Shown in pieces: positions 45,095 through 53,135 of a DNA stretch of 64,000 nucleotides. The DNA comes from an uncultured Euryhalocaulis sp. GTDB lineage: Bacteria > Pseudomonadota > Alphaproteobacteria > Caulobacterales > Maricaulaceae. Where the stretch lies: assembly GCA_913055605.1 (NCBI GenBank), contig CAJXKJ010000012.1, positions 1-64,000 on the forward strand, read 5' to 3'. Below the pieces are notes generated by a model. The model did not search any database and was not told the origin of the DNA. It saw nothing but the letters and a program-made list of their open reading frames with translations. The stretch's first letter is position 1. Each line of letters begins with the position of its first letter. The position numbers were made by a program, and so were the translations under genes.

Positions 45095-46702
45095 TCAGTC
45101 GGCTTCGCTCTCGGGCGCCATCTGGCGCTCGTACAAGGTGTCGTACAGATCCATCTTGGCCTGGCTGATCGACGGCCCCGCGCCGGACCCGTCGGCGTCC
45201 AGCACCATGGCCTCGGTCGGGCCGAGGTCGTCGAATTCCGGCCACTCCGGCAGGCCTGGCCCATTGGGATCGCCGGTCGCGGCGAAATTCACCCAGTATT
45301 GCGACACCTGGTCGGCGAAGGCCTCCTCGCGCGGGTCGCCGCTGGCCAGTTCCGGGACGCTCGGGTCCGGGAAGACGCGCGGCGGCGCCAGATTGTTGAA
45401 CACATAGGGGATTTCCACCGTGTGCACGGCGCCGCGCGCGCGGGGCTCCTCCACCGGCGGCTCGTGCGTGAAATAATACAGCCAGGCGCGTTGGCCGATC
45501 TCTGCCTGGTATTTGGCGAACAGGCGCATATGCCAGGCCATGTTGTCGCCCATCAGCGCCTGGCTGTTCTCGGTCGCCTGCGCGTCGGTCTCGGCGGGGT
45601 AGGCGGCCAGGCCCAGCTCCACCAAATCGCCCCATTGCCGCTCGGCGCGTTCGGTCCAGGCGTCAACCGTGGTCGGCGCGCCGGCGAAGAAACCTTCATC
45701 GCGGTTGGAGCCGACGATCACGTCGACCGGGTTCTGGCGCCCTTCCGCGAAGGTCACCGACAGGTCCTCGGGAATGATCCAGCCGTCGACGATCATGCCC
45801 TGGCGCGGCAGTTTGGTCAGAGCCTCTTCGGCGGGCAGGGCGCGCAAATCCGCCAGACTCGCAATGCCCAGCTCGTCCGCGGCTTCGGAGGACTGGGCCT
45901 CCGCCGATTGCAGGCCGCGCATCGGCGCCATGGTCAGGCCCATCCAGGCGCCGCTCTCCGCGATGGCGCGATGGAACAGGCCGCGCGCCGGGGGCGATCC
46001 GGCAAGGCCGCCGATCATCGCCGCGCCGGCGGACTCGCCGAAAATGGTGACCCGGTCCGGGTCGCCGCCAAAGGCCTCGATATTGTCCTGAACCCATTGC
46101 AGCACCGCGATGCTGTCGGCCAGCGCGTAATTGCCGGATGCGCCGTGCGGCGACTCTTCCGACAGCGCCGGATGCGCCAGGAAGCCCAGCGAGCCCAGGC
46201 GGTAATTGAACGTCACCAGCACGACGCCCTTGGCGGCCAGCTGGTCGCCCCAATTATGCGGGCTGGACCCGGCGCCTTCGTAATAGGCGCCGCCATAAAT
46301 CCAGACCATCACCGGGCGGTCTTCGCCGGCCGCTTCGGCGGCGGTCCAGACATTCAGGTTCAGGCAGTCCTCGCTCTGGGGCGGGCTGTCCGGCAGGTCG
46401 ACGGAGACGTTCACCCGGCCCTGGCCGTTGGGCTGCATGCAGACCGGCCCGAACTCCGACCCGTCGCGCACGCCGTCCCAGGCTTCGGGCGGCTGCGGCG
46501 GCGCCCAGCGCAGCGCGCCGACCGGCGGCGCGCCGAAGGGGATGTTCTTGAACGCGGTCACGCCCTCGACCTCGCCCGGCGTGCCGGACACAAGGCCGGT
46601 CTGCGTCATCACCGGTTCGTCGAACGCGGCGTGCGCCGGGGCGGCGACGGCGATCGCGGCGGCCGCCGCCATCGCGATGCGGGCGCAGGTTTTCACGGGC
46701 AT
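45095..46702 (-). CDS. Secreted type-B carboxylesterase in the paralogue operon
   Basis: The 535-residue product has a signal peptide ending APAHAAFD. Type-B marks are FKNIPFGAPPVGALRW, EDCLNLNVW, the oxyanion-hole VWIYGGAYYEG (Gly-Gly-Ala rather than Gly-Gly-Gly), nucleophile Ser224 in IFGESAGAAM, and the His region GAVHTVEIPYVF. ATG 46702 shares one base with the preceding stop (TGATG) and has GGAGG 7 nt upstream. The Gly-Gly-Ala oxyanion loop could shift its preference to bulkier esters. The neighbouring secreted proteins may act on the same substrate. Confidence 0.92.
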   Translation of the reverse strand: MPVKTCARIAMAAAAAIAVAAPAHAAFDEPVMTQTGLVSGTPGEVEGVTAFKNIPFGAPPVGALRWAPPQPPEAWDGVRDGSEFGPVCMQPNGQGRVNVSVDLPDSPPQSEDCLNLNVWTAAEAAGEDRPVMVWIYGGAYYEGAGSSPHNWGDQLAAKGVVLVTFNYRLGSLGFLAHPALSEESPHGASGNYALADSIAVLQWVQDNIEAFGGDPDRVTIFGESAGAAMIGGLAGSPPARGLFHRAIAESGAWMGLTMAPMRGLQSAEAQSSEAADELGIASLADLRALPAEEALTKLPRQGMIVDGWIIPEDLSVTFAEGRQNPVDVIVGSNRDEGFFAGAPTTVDAWTERAERQWGDLVELGLAAYPAETDAQATENSQALMGDNMAWHMRLFAKYQAEIGQRAWLYYFTHEPPVEEPRARGAVHTVEIPYVFNNLAPPRVFPDPSVPELASGDPREEAFADQVSQYWVNFAATGDPNGPGLPEWPEFDDLGPTEAMVLDADGSGAGPSISQAKMDLYDTLYERQMAPESEAD

Positions 46703-47706
46703 CAATTCGCCTCCACGCTGGCCTGCGCGCGCTGGGCGCGGGAGGCGCTGATATAATCGCGCACCATGTAGTTCGCCTCATGGCAGGCGTATTCGTACAT
46801 GCCGAAACCGTCGTTCCGCCGCCACGGCATGTGGACCGTCCACGGCGCCTCGTAGAGGTCCATATCCGTGAAGGTCATTTCGTAATCGATCGTGTCCGGG
46901 CCCGTCGGCGTGAACCGCTCCACGATGGTCGTGTTTTCGCCGACCGGCATATTGTTCTCGCGCGGCGCGCCGACCGTGCTGCCGCCATTCACGGCCGTGG
47001 GGCCGGGGTGCAGATTGGTCGTCTCCACGACCAGCGTGTCGCCCTCCCACCGGCCGCGGCTCTCGCCCATCCAGTGCAGGATCTGGGCGGGCAGGGCCGT
47101 GCGCCCGTCGGTGGGGATGATGCGCGTCTCGTGGATCATTTCCAGCTGCAGGGCGACCGTGCCCGGCGCCTGAAAGATGCGGATGCCGTTATTGTACATG
47201 AAGGGGAACATCGACCCCGGCATGCCGCGCGTGATGCAGCGGTCCCAGGTGTCGAAATCGGTCACCCAGTCGAAGGCGATGTCCCGCTGCCAAGTGGACC
47301 GCATGGCGTCGGACCGGCGCTGGCCCTCCGCGGTCAGGGCCGGCAGCTGGCCGTCCGCCGGGTCGGTGATCAGGGAGGTGCGCCGGTTCGGCTTTCCCGT
47401 CTCGGCCCAGTGGCCCATCCCGATCTTGTCCTGGGCGTCCTCGTTCTCGTAGCGCGCGGCGGCGGCCTCCAGCCGGGCCTCGCGCTCCATGTATTCGGCG
47501 TCGCTGAGAAACTCCCGCATCCCGAATTCGTCGGGCCGCTGGAACGGCGTGCCGGTCAGGTGTCCCACTGGCCAGGTGCCGCGGATGTCCGGCTCCCCCC
47601 ACGGGGTCTTTGGCGGGCTGTAGTCGTCCTCCTGCGCCTGCGCGGCGCCGAGCGCGAGTACGCCAGCCGCCGCGGCGGCGCAGAGGATCGCCGCGCGCGC
47701 GTCCAT
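46702..47706 (-). CDS. Secreted protein of unknown function, tandem paralogue B (334 aa)
   Basis: The signal peptide ends AAQAQED. The mature protein begins PWGEPDIRGTWPVGHLTGTP, then has ARYENEDAQDK, GHWAETGKPNRRTSLI, a central FDTWDRCITRGMPGSMFPF and the C-terminal WMGESRGRWEGDTLVVETT. It is clearly homologous along its length to the next protein upstream. A pair of Cys (in DRCITRG and YACHEAN) is conserved in both and could form a disulfide. The ATG overlaps the preceding stop by one base (TAATG). The fold resembles widely spread hypothetical secreted proteins of soil and marine bacteria. No function assigned. Confidence 0.82.
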   Translation of the reverse strand: MDARAAILCAAAAAGVLALGAAQAQEDDYSPPKTPWGEPDIRGTWPVGHLTGTPFQRPDEFGMREFLSDAEYMEREARLEAAAARYENEDAQDKIGMGHWAETGKPNRRTSLITDPADGQLPALTAEGQRRSDAMRSTWQRDIAFDWVTDFDTWDRCITRGMPGSMFPFMYNNGIRIFQAPGTVALQLEMIHETRIIPTDGRTALPAQILHWMGESRGRWEGDTLVVETTNLHPGPTAVNGGSTVGAPRENNMPVGENTTIVERFTPTGPDTIDYEMTFTDMDLYEAPWTVHMPWRRNDGFGMYEYACHEANYMVRDYISASRAQRAQASVEAN

Positions 47707-48698
47707 TACTCGGCGCTGGCCTGCTGGCGCTGGGCGCGGGAGGCGGAGATGTAGTTCGGAATCTGCTCGTTGCCCTCGTGGCAGGCGTATTCGAAGATTC
47801 CGTAATTATCGTCCCGCACCCAATCCAGATGCGCCGTCCAAGGCTGGGTGTACACGACCGGATCGTTATAGGTGATCTCATAGTCGATCGTGTCCGGCCC
47901 GGTCATGGTCAGCCGCTCGATGACGTGCGCCTGTTCGCTGACCGGCGTGTCGTTCTCGGGCGGGGAGGACGTGGTGCCGATATTGGTCGCCGACGGTCCG
48001 GGTTTCAGATTGGTCGTCTCGATAACCAGCGTGTTTTCGTCTTCCCAGTGGCCGCGGCTTTCGCCGATCCAGTGACGGATCTGGGAGGGCAGAGCGGGCG
48101 AGCCGTCGGTCGGGATGATCCGGGTCTCGTGCACCATTTCCATCTGCAGGGCGACCAGGCCCGGCGCCTGGAAGATGCGCATGCCGTTATTGTACTGGAA
48201 CGGGAACATCGAGGCCGGCAGGCCGCGCGTGATGCAGCGGTCCCAGGTATCGAAATCCGTCACCCAGTCGAAATCCTGGCCGCGCCGCCAGCTGGAGCGC
48301 ATCTCGGCGCTCCGCCGTTTGCCCTCTTCGGTCATCTCCGGCAGCCGGCCGTTGGGCGGATCGATGATCAGGGAGGTGCGGCGGTTCGGCTCGCCCATCT
48401 CGGCCCAGTGGCCCATGCCCATCGTGTCGCTGGAGTCTTCGTTTTCATAACGCGCGGCGGCGGCTTCGATCCGGCCGGCGCGCTCGGCGTATTCTTCGTC
48501 GGTCAGGAATTCGCGGTCGCCGAATTCCTCGGGCCGCTGCAGCGGCGTGCCGTTCAGATGGTCGATCGGCCAAGTGCCGCGAAAATCCGGTTCGCCCCAT
48601 GCCGTCTGGTCGGGCGTATAGTCCTGGGCCTGGGCGGCGCCGGCGGAAATGGCGCAACACGCGACGGACATGGCCAGCGCAACTCCGCGAATGGTCAT
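47706..48698 (-). CDS. Secreted protein of unknown function, tandem paralogue A (330 aa)
   Basis: This first gene of the operon has a signal peptide ending AAQAQDY. It shares the paralogue B pattern: AWGEPDFRGTWPIDHLNGTP, RYENEDSSDT, GHWAEMGEPNRRTSLI, DTWDRCITRGLPASMFPF, WIGESRGHWEDENTLVIETT and EYACHEGNEQIPNYISASRAQ. I would place identity to B above half. ATG 48698 is chosen because AAGGA lies about 8 nt upstream and the signal peptide starts there. Function unknown; joint secretion with an esterase suggests a role in handling an external ester or polymer. Confidence 0.82.
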   Translation of the reverse strand: MTIRGVALAMSVACCAISAGAAQAQDYTPDQTAWGEPDFRGTWPIDHLNGTPLQRPEEFGDREFLTDEEYAERAGRIEAAAARYENEDSSDTMGMGHWAEMGEPNRRTSLIIDPPNGRLPEMTEEGKRRSAEMRSSWRRGQDFDWVTDFDTWDRCITRGLPASMFPFQYNNGMRIFQAPGLVALQMEMVHETRIIPTDGSPALPSQIRHWIGESRGHWEDENTLVIETTNLKPGPSATNIGTTSSPPENDTPVSEQAHVIERLTMTGPDTIDYEITYNDPVVYTQPWTAHLDWVRDDNYGIFEYACHEGNEQIPNYISASRAQRQQASAE

Positions 48699-48753
48699 CG
48701 GGAGATCCTTTCTTGGTGGTGTGACGGGGCCGGGGCGCAGCGGACAGACTGGG

Positions 48754-48795
48754 CCATGCACGCCCGGCGGCACGCCGGACGGGAGTCCATGCACG
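48754..48795. promoter_or_regulatory. Paired direct repeat upstream of the secreted operon
   Basis: CCATGCACG occurs at 48754-48762 and again at 48787-48795, a 33-bp period close to three helical turns. Both copies lie upstream of the first gene of the secreted operon (ATG 48698). Such phased repeats are typical of operator sites, but the regulator is unknown. Confidence 0.35.
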
Positions 48796-48973
48796 GTCGG
48801 TGCAGTGCGCGCTTCACCCGATCCTCCCCTTTTATCGTTCTTGGTGGGACTTCAGCGGCTCCCGAAGACTAACCGAGTCCGGCATATGTCCACAACTCGC
48901 CGGGGCCGGGTCACGGCGCCGCGCGCCCGGTTCTCACGGGGTCGTGATCCGATGGCGCCGATGGCCCGTCTTT

Positions 48974-49957
48974 TCAGGCCAGACCGGCCTTTGCGGCGTA
49001 GAAGCGCCAGGCGTCCGTGACGATCTGGGTCATATCGGACCGGGCGGGCGCAAAGCCCAGCGACTTCGCGAAAGAGGTATCGGCGACCAGGGCCGGAACG
49101 TCGCCCGGCCGCCGCCCGGCCTCCTCCGCCGGGACGGTGCGCCCGGTGACGGTTTCGATGGCGCGGATGACATCGCGGACGCTGTCGCCGGCGCCGGTGC
49201 CGAGATTGCAGGCCAGCGCGCGTTCTCCGTCCAGCAGGCGGCGCAGAGCCAAAATGTGGCCCTGGGCCAGATCCTCGACATGGATGTAATCGCGCAGGCA
49301 CGTCCCGTCGGGCGTGTCATAATCTGTGCCGAAAATCTTCAGCGTCTGGCCGCGGCCCGCGGCCGCGGCGAGGGCGTTCGGGATCAGATGCGTTTCGGGT
49401 TCGTGCTCCTCACCCAGCTCGCCGTCCCGGTCCGCGCCCGAGGCGTTGAAATAGCGCAGCAGGGCGTAGGGCATGCCATAGGCGCGGCCATAATCCGCGA
49501 TGGCCTGCTCGATCATCAGCTTGCTGCGGCCATAGACGCTTTCCGGCGCGCGGGGATGGGTCTCGTCCAGCAGCGGGGTCTGCGGCCGGCCATAGACCGC
49601 GCAGGTGCTGGAAAAGATCAGCGGCGGCCCGCCCGCCTTGCGCAGCGCCCGCAGCAGGCACAGCGAGCCATAGACATTGTTGTCGTAGAAGCTCTCGGGG
49701 TCCCGCTCGCCTTCGCCGACCTCAATCCGCGCGGCGAAATGCAGCACCGCCTTGATGTCGTAGGCCGCCAGAACCGCGTCCAGCCGTTCGCCGTCGCGGA
49801 TGTCGCCGCGCTCCAGCGGTCCCCATTTGACGTTGTGTTCGTATCCCGCCGACAGGTCATCATAGACGACTGGCGTGAAACCTGCTTGCGACAGCGCTTT
49901 GGCGGTGTGCGAGCCGACATAGCCCGCTCCGCCGGCAACAAGGATGTGACTACTCAT
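48974..49957 (-). CDS. galE: UDP-glucose 4-epimerase
   Basis: The 327-residue SDR-type epimerase has the NAD loop VAGGAGYVGSHTAKAL near residue 8, the Ser/Thr of FSSTCAVYG, the catalytic Tyr and Lys in YGRSKLMIE, and the GalE-type DYDTPDGTCLRDYIHVEDLA. It interconverts UDP-glucose and UDP-galactose and supplies precursors for the polysaccharide locus next to it. ATG 49957 is divergent from an O-antigen ligase-like gene across a 93-bp gap. Confidence 0.93.
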   Translation of the reverse strand: MSSHILVAGGAGYVGSHTAKALSQAGFTPVVYDDLSAGYEHNVKWGPLERGDIRDGERLDAVLAAYDIKAVLHFAARIEVGEGERDPESFYDNNVYGSLCLLRALRKAGGPPLIFSSTCAVYGRPQTPLLDETHPRAPESVYGRSKLMIEQAIADYGRAYGMPYALLRYFNASGADRDGELGEEHEPETHLIPNALAAAAGRGQTLKIFGTDYDTPDGTCLRDYIHVEDLAQGHILALRRLLDGERALACNLGTGAGDSVRDVIRAIETVTGRTVPAEEAGRRPGDVPALVADTSFAKSLGFAPARSDMTQIVTDAWRFYAAKAGLA

Positions 49958-50050
49958 CGTCTATGCGCTGTGAACGATTCGGCCTAAGCGAATTCTAGAG
50001 CCTAATTCGTAACGGCTATTCTATCCGCGGCAATCGACGATCCCGAGAAT

Positions 50051-51418
50051 ATGAGGAAATCCGGAGGTCCCACGCCCGTCGCGAAGACGGATGCCGCCAT
50101 CGTCCTCGCCGCGATGATCCTGACCTTTCTGGGTCATGTGATCTTCGGCGCGGATACGAATTTCCTCGCACTGTCGCTGTCGGTCGCGTTTCTGGCGCTG
50201 GGCGCGGTGACCGTGGGGCTGTACGGCGCGCCGGACCTGAACGGGCCGCTGGTGCTGGCGGCGGCGCTCTTTGTCCTGGTCATCCTGGTCGGCCTTATCC
50301 AGATCGCGCCGGCCCCCGCCGGCTGGGCGCATCCGTTCTGGACCTGGATCCCGGACCGTGCCGCGGTGACGATGGATCTTGACGCCACGCGCCGGGAAAT
50401 CCTGAAACTGCTGGGGCTTGCCGCGGTTTTCGTCATCGGCTTGTGGACCGGGCAGAATAACGCCCGCACGCGCTGGTTCTTCCGTCTTCTGGCCTGGTTC
50501 GCGGCGGCCTATGCGATCTGGGCGTTCCTCGATTTCTTCATCGACCCCGCGCACGTCTTCGGCGTGGAGCGGCCGTTTCATCAGAACCGGCTGTCCGGCG
50601 GCTTTCTGACCGCCAACACGGCGGCGACGCTGTTCGGAACGCTGGCCATCGTCATGCTGGCCGAACTGCGCCGCGTCGCGCGCGACCAGCAGAGCGACTG
50701 GTCGGTCGACGGCGTGAACCGGCTGGCGCGGAAGGCCGCCATTCCCGCTATCGCGCTGCTGTTCTGTGTCACGGATCTGCTGCTGTCGGCCTCCCGGGCC
50801 GGCGTTCTGTCCTTCCTCGCCGCCGGAATGATCTATGCGGCGTGGGAGATGTTCCTGACCCGCCGCCGGAGCGAGACCCAGCGCCGCAATCTCGGCGCGG
50901 TCGTCCTGCTCTGCGCCCTGGCGGCGCTGGCCCTGATCGGCGGCGTGTCGAGCGCGCTGGTCGCCCAGCGCCTGGGCACTGTCGAGACAGATATGGGCGT
51001 CCGCGCCGATATTTTCTCTGCGCACTGGGAGGCATTCCTCGTCGCCCCGTGGCTCGGCAACGGCATGGGGACGTTCCGCCAGATCAATTACGTCCAGATG
51101 ACGCTGGAAAACTGGGAAGTCCTCTGGATCATCGGCTCCGCCCACAATTTCGTCCTGCAATGGCTGGAAGAGGCGGGTCTCGCCGGCGCGCTGGCCATGT
51201 TCGGCTGTGTCGGATGCATTCTGTGGGCGATCCGGGGCGGAATGAGCCATCGCCGCCGGCCGCGCATCTGGATGCGGGGAATCCTCTGCGCCAGCATCAT
51301 CCCCGTCGCGCACGGCATGTTCGACTTCGCGCTTCAGCAGCCGTCCTACACGGTCCAGTGGGCGATGCTGCTCGGGGTGGCGGCGGGACTGGCCGCCGCG
51401 CGCCAGGAAACGGCCTGA
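50051..51418 (+). CDS. O-antigen ligase/polymerase-family membrane protein
   Basis: The 455-residue protein has about ten membrane helices and a large periplasmic loop of the Wzy_C/WaaL type. Characteristic parts are FHQNRLSGGFLTANTAATLFGTL and the later WEAFLVAPWLGNGMGTFRQINYVQ followed by AHNFVLQWLEEAGLAG. It either joins polysaccharide units or attaches chains to a lipid acceptor. ATG 50051 begins an N-terminus that enters the first helix within 20 residues. A second member of this superfamily is at 60522-61841, so one may be ligase and the other polymerase. Confidence 0.85.
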   Translation: MRKSGGPTPVAKTDAAIVLAAMILTFLGHVIFGADTNFLALSLSVAFLALGAVTVGLYGAPDLNGPLVLAAALFVLVILVGLIQIAPAPAGWAHPFWTWIPDRAAVTMDLDATRREILKLLGLAAVFVIGLWTGQNNARTRWFFRLLAWFAAAYAIWAFLDFFIDPAHVFGVERPFHQNRLSGGFLTANTAATLFGTLAIVMLAELRRVARDQQSDWSVDGVNRLARKAAIPAIALLFCVTDLLLSASRAGVLSFLAAGMIYAAWEMFLTRRRSETQRRNLGAVVLLCALAALALIGGVSSALVAQRLGTVETDMGVRADIFSAHWEAFLVAPWLGNGMGTFRQINYVQMTLENWEVLWIIGSAHNFVLQWLEEAGLAGALAMFGCVGCILWAIRGGMSHRRRPRIWMRGILCASIIPVAHGMFDFALQQPSYTVQWAMLLGVAAGLAAARQETA

Positions 51419-51434
51419 CTCTAGGGCGTTTCCG

Positions 51435-52055
51435 CTAGGGCGCTTCGATCTGGTCCAGAACAAACTGCCGGGCTTCCGGATCGGGCAGGCGGTCGGCCAG
51501 CTGGGTCACCGCGCCCATATTCCGGCCCCTGTCCGTCAGGACCTCGATCGCGCGCCGGACATGGCCTTTGGCTTCATCGTCCAGCCGGTCCCAGTTCGAC
51601 AGCGCGAACTCCACCCGCCAGAGCTGGAAGTCCCGAACCTCTACTGGCGTCGTGACGAAGGCGCGGTTCAGCGCCGCGAGCGCCTCCGGCGAAAATTCGC
51701 CCGCCTGGGTCGCCTCCAGATAGGCGAGCCGCGCCCAGGATTCGCCGCGCGCCGGGCTGACGCGCAGCGCCTCGCGGCTTTCTTCGGCCGACTGGGCAAG
51801 GTCCGGCGGGGCGATATTGAGGGCCAGCCGCGCCTTCCGCTCGTGCAGGGCGCCGGTCTGCGCCGGCCCCTTCAGGGCGTCCGCCGCGCGGTTCACCCGG
51901 GCGTCGATGGCTTCGGCGCTGTCCGCGGTCGAGACCGAGTCCAGCGCGCGCAGCGCGATTGCGTCCCGATAGTCGCCATTGACGATCCACAGGCCGTACG
52001 CGCCGGCGATGACGAACAGTCCGGCCAGAACGATTGTCAGGACATACCGCGCCAC
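51435..52055 (-). CDS. Membrane-anchored TPR-like protein of unknown function
   Basis: The 206-residue protein has one N-terminal membrane helix (about residues 5-25) and a periplasmic helical part. It includes AEESREALRVSPARGESWARLAYLE-like repeats, which resemble TPR motifs. No enzymatic motif is seen. The gene is 13 bp downstream of the cysteine-protease lipoprotein gene on the same strand and its stop converges on the O-antigen ligase-like gene (16 bp). A scaffold role in envelope polysaccharide work is plausible only by position. Confidence 0.7.
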   Translation of the reverse strand: MARYVLTIVLAGLFVIAGAYGLWIVNGDYRDAIALRALDSVSTADSAEAIDARVNRAADALKGPAQTGALHERKARLALNIAPPDLAQSAEESREALRVSPARGESWARLAYLEATQAGEFSPEALAALNRAFVTTPVEVRDFQLWRVEFALSNWDRLDDEAKGHVRRAIEVLTDRGRNMGAVTQLADRLPDPEARQFVLDQIEAP

Positions 52056-52068
52056 GGGCGTCTCCGGC

Positions 52069-52905
52069 CTAGCCGGCGGGGTCTTCGCTCGCCGTCACCG
52101 CCATTAATTGCGGTGGATTTTCGCGGATCGCAACCCAGTCCAGCGAACGGGCGCTCACCTGGCGGGTCCGCCATTCATAGGCGGCCTCGTCCCAGCGGAC
52201 GATCCAGGGGTTCAGGCTGTCCAGCACGTAATCGCCTTCGTCCGTCGACACGACCAGCATCAGATGCCGGCCATAGCGGCGGTGCATGCCCATCGCGAAG
52301 AACATCGCGCTTTCCGGCACGCCGGCCGCCAGCAAAGCGTGCCGCTTTTCGAGAGCATAGTCCTCACAGTCGCCGGACCGCAAAGCCCCCTGGGTCAGCG
52401 GCATCGCCCAGCGCTCGTTCACGCCATAGATTTCCTGGTCGGTCGCGGCGCGGATCTGGCCGTTGATCTCGGCGTTCACGCGCTTCAGCAGCGGCCAGAC
52501 GGCCTCCTTCGCCAGCGGGGTCTCGATGGGCTCCTCCGCCGCGCGGGCCAGGATGCGGGCAAAACCCGGTTCGGCCGGAGCATAGCGTTCGCCGCCGGTC
52601 ACGGTGGCGGCGGTGGCCTCGGTCTCCGGCAGGATCAGCATGGCGGGAATGAATTCCGGGGCTGGGGCGGGCTCCACGGCGTCCGCGGCGTCCGCCTCGG
52701 CGATCAACAGGTCGGGCGCGGCCTCGTCGCCGACGCATTCGGCCCGGTTCTGGCGACAGAATTCCTCGAACCCGTGCGGGGCCACTGCAGGCGCGCCTAC
52801 CGGCATCCACGCGCTGGTGGTTATTGTGCCTGTCGTCGTACTGCACGCGGACGTCAAAAGCCCGAGTGCGAGCAGCAGAACCCCGATCGCCTGCGTACGG
52901 AACAT
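52069..52905 (-). CDS. Transglutaminase-like cysteine peptidase (BTLCP/LapG-like) lipoprotein
   Basis: The 278-residue protein has a lipoprotein signal with lipobox LTSAC (Cys near residue 21). The C-terminal half has the BTLCP catalytic set: Cys in SGDCEDYALEK, His in YGRHLMLVV and Asp in VLDSLNPWI. The family includes LapG, a periplasmic protease that releases adhesins under c-di-GMP control, but no LapD receptor gene or large adhesin is in the window. The lipid anchor differs from soluble LapG. Its place beside a polysaccharide locus suggests a role in surface attachment, which is an inference. Confidence 0.85.
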   Translation of the reverse strand: MFRTQAIGVLLLALGLLTSACSTTTGTITTSAWMPVGAPAVAPHGFEEFCRQNRAECVGDEAAPDLLIAEADAADAVEPAPAPEFIPAMLILPETEATAATVTGGERYAPAEPGFARILARAAEEPIETPLAKEAVWPLLKRVNAEINGQIRAATDQEIYGVNERWAMPLTQGALRSGDCEDYALEKRHALLAAGVPESAMFFAMGMHRRYGRHLMLVVSTDEGDYVLDSLNPWIVRWDEAAYEWRTRQVSARSLDWVAIRENPPQLMAVTASEDPAG

Positions 52906-53135
52906 GACCTTGCGCCTCTTCTTTGCTTGGGCGCATTAAAGTCATGTCGAAGTAAAAGCGGCGCGTAGACGCGTAGTTGGTTTTTAGTTGTGTTTGGCGT
53001 TATGGTGATAACGCGTGTTAACCACCCGAATTTACCTCACGTTTTCTATAAATATAGAAGTACAAATTGCACGTGCTTTGGAGCCTTTGATTAACCAAGG
53101 CGTGGTGTTATCCGGCCTTCGGTAGGAAGAAGCGC
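52906..53135. promoter_or_regulatory. AT-rich divergent regulatory region with two dyads
   Basis: This 230-bp gap separates two divergent genes and is far richer in A and T than the surroundings. It holds the perfect inverted repeat GCGTTAT-GGTG-ATAACGC (52997-53014) and a second, TCTATA-AA-TATAGA (53045-53058). TTAACCA occurs at 53018-53024 and again near 53092. Promoters for the lipoprotein and phosphatase genes probably lie here, with the dyads as candidate operators. Confidence 0.45.

Noticed and set aside
46703-46705. TTG start one codon before the second carboxylesterase ATG
   Set aside because: ATG 46702 has GGAGG 7 nt upstream and a one-base overlap with the preceding stop, so it is the better start.
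53015-53100. CtrA binding site from TTAACCA copies
   Set aside because: The second TTAA half-site at the required 7-bp spacing is not present for either copy, so only half-sites are seen.
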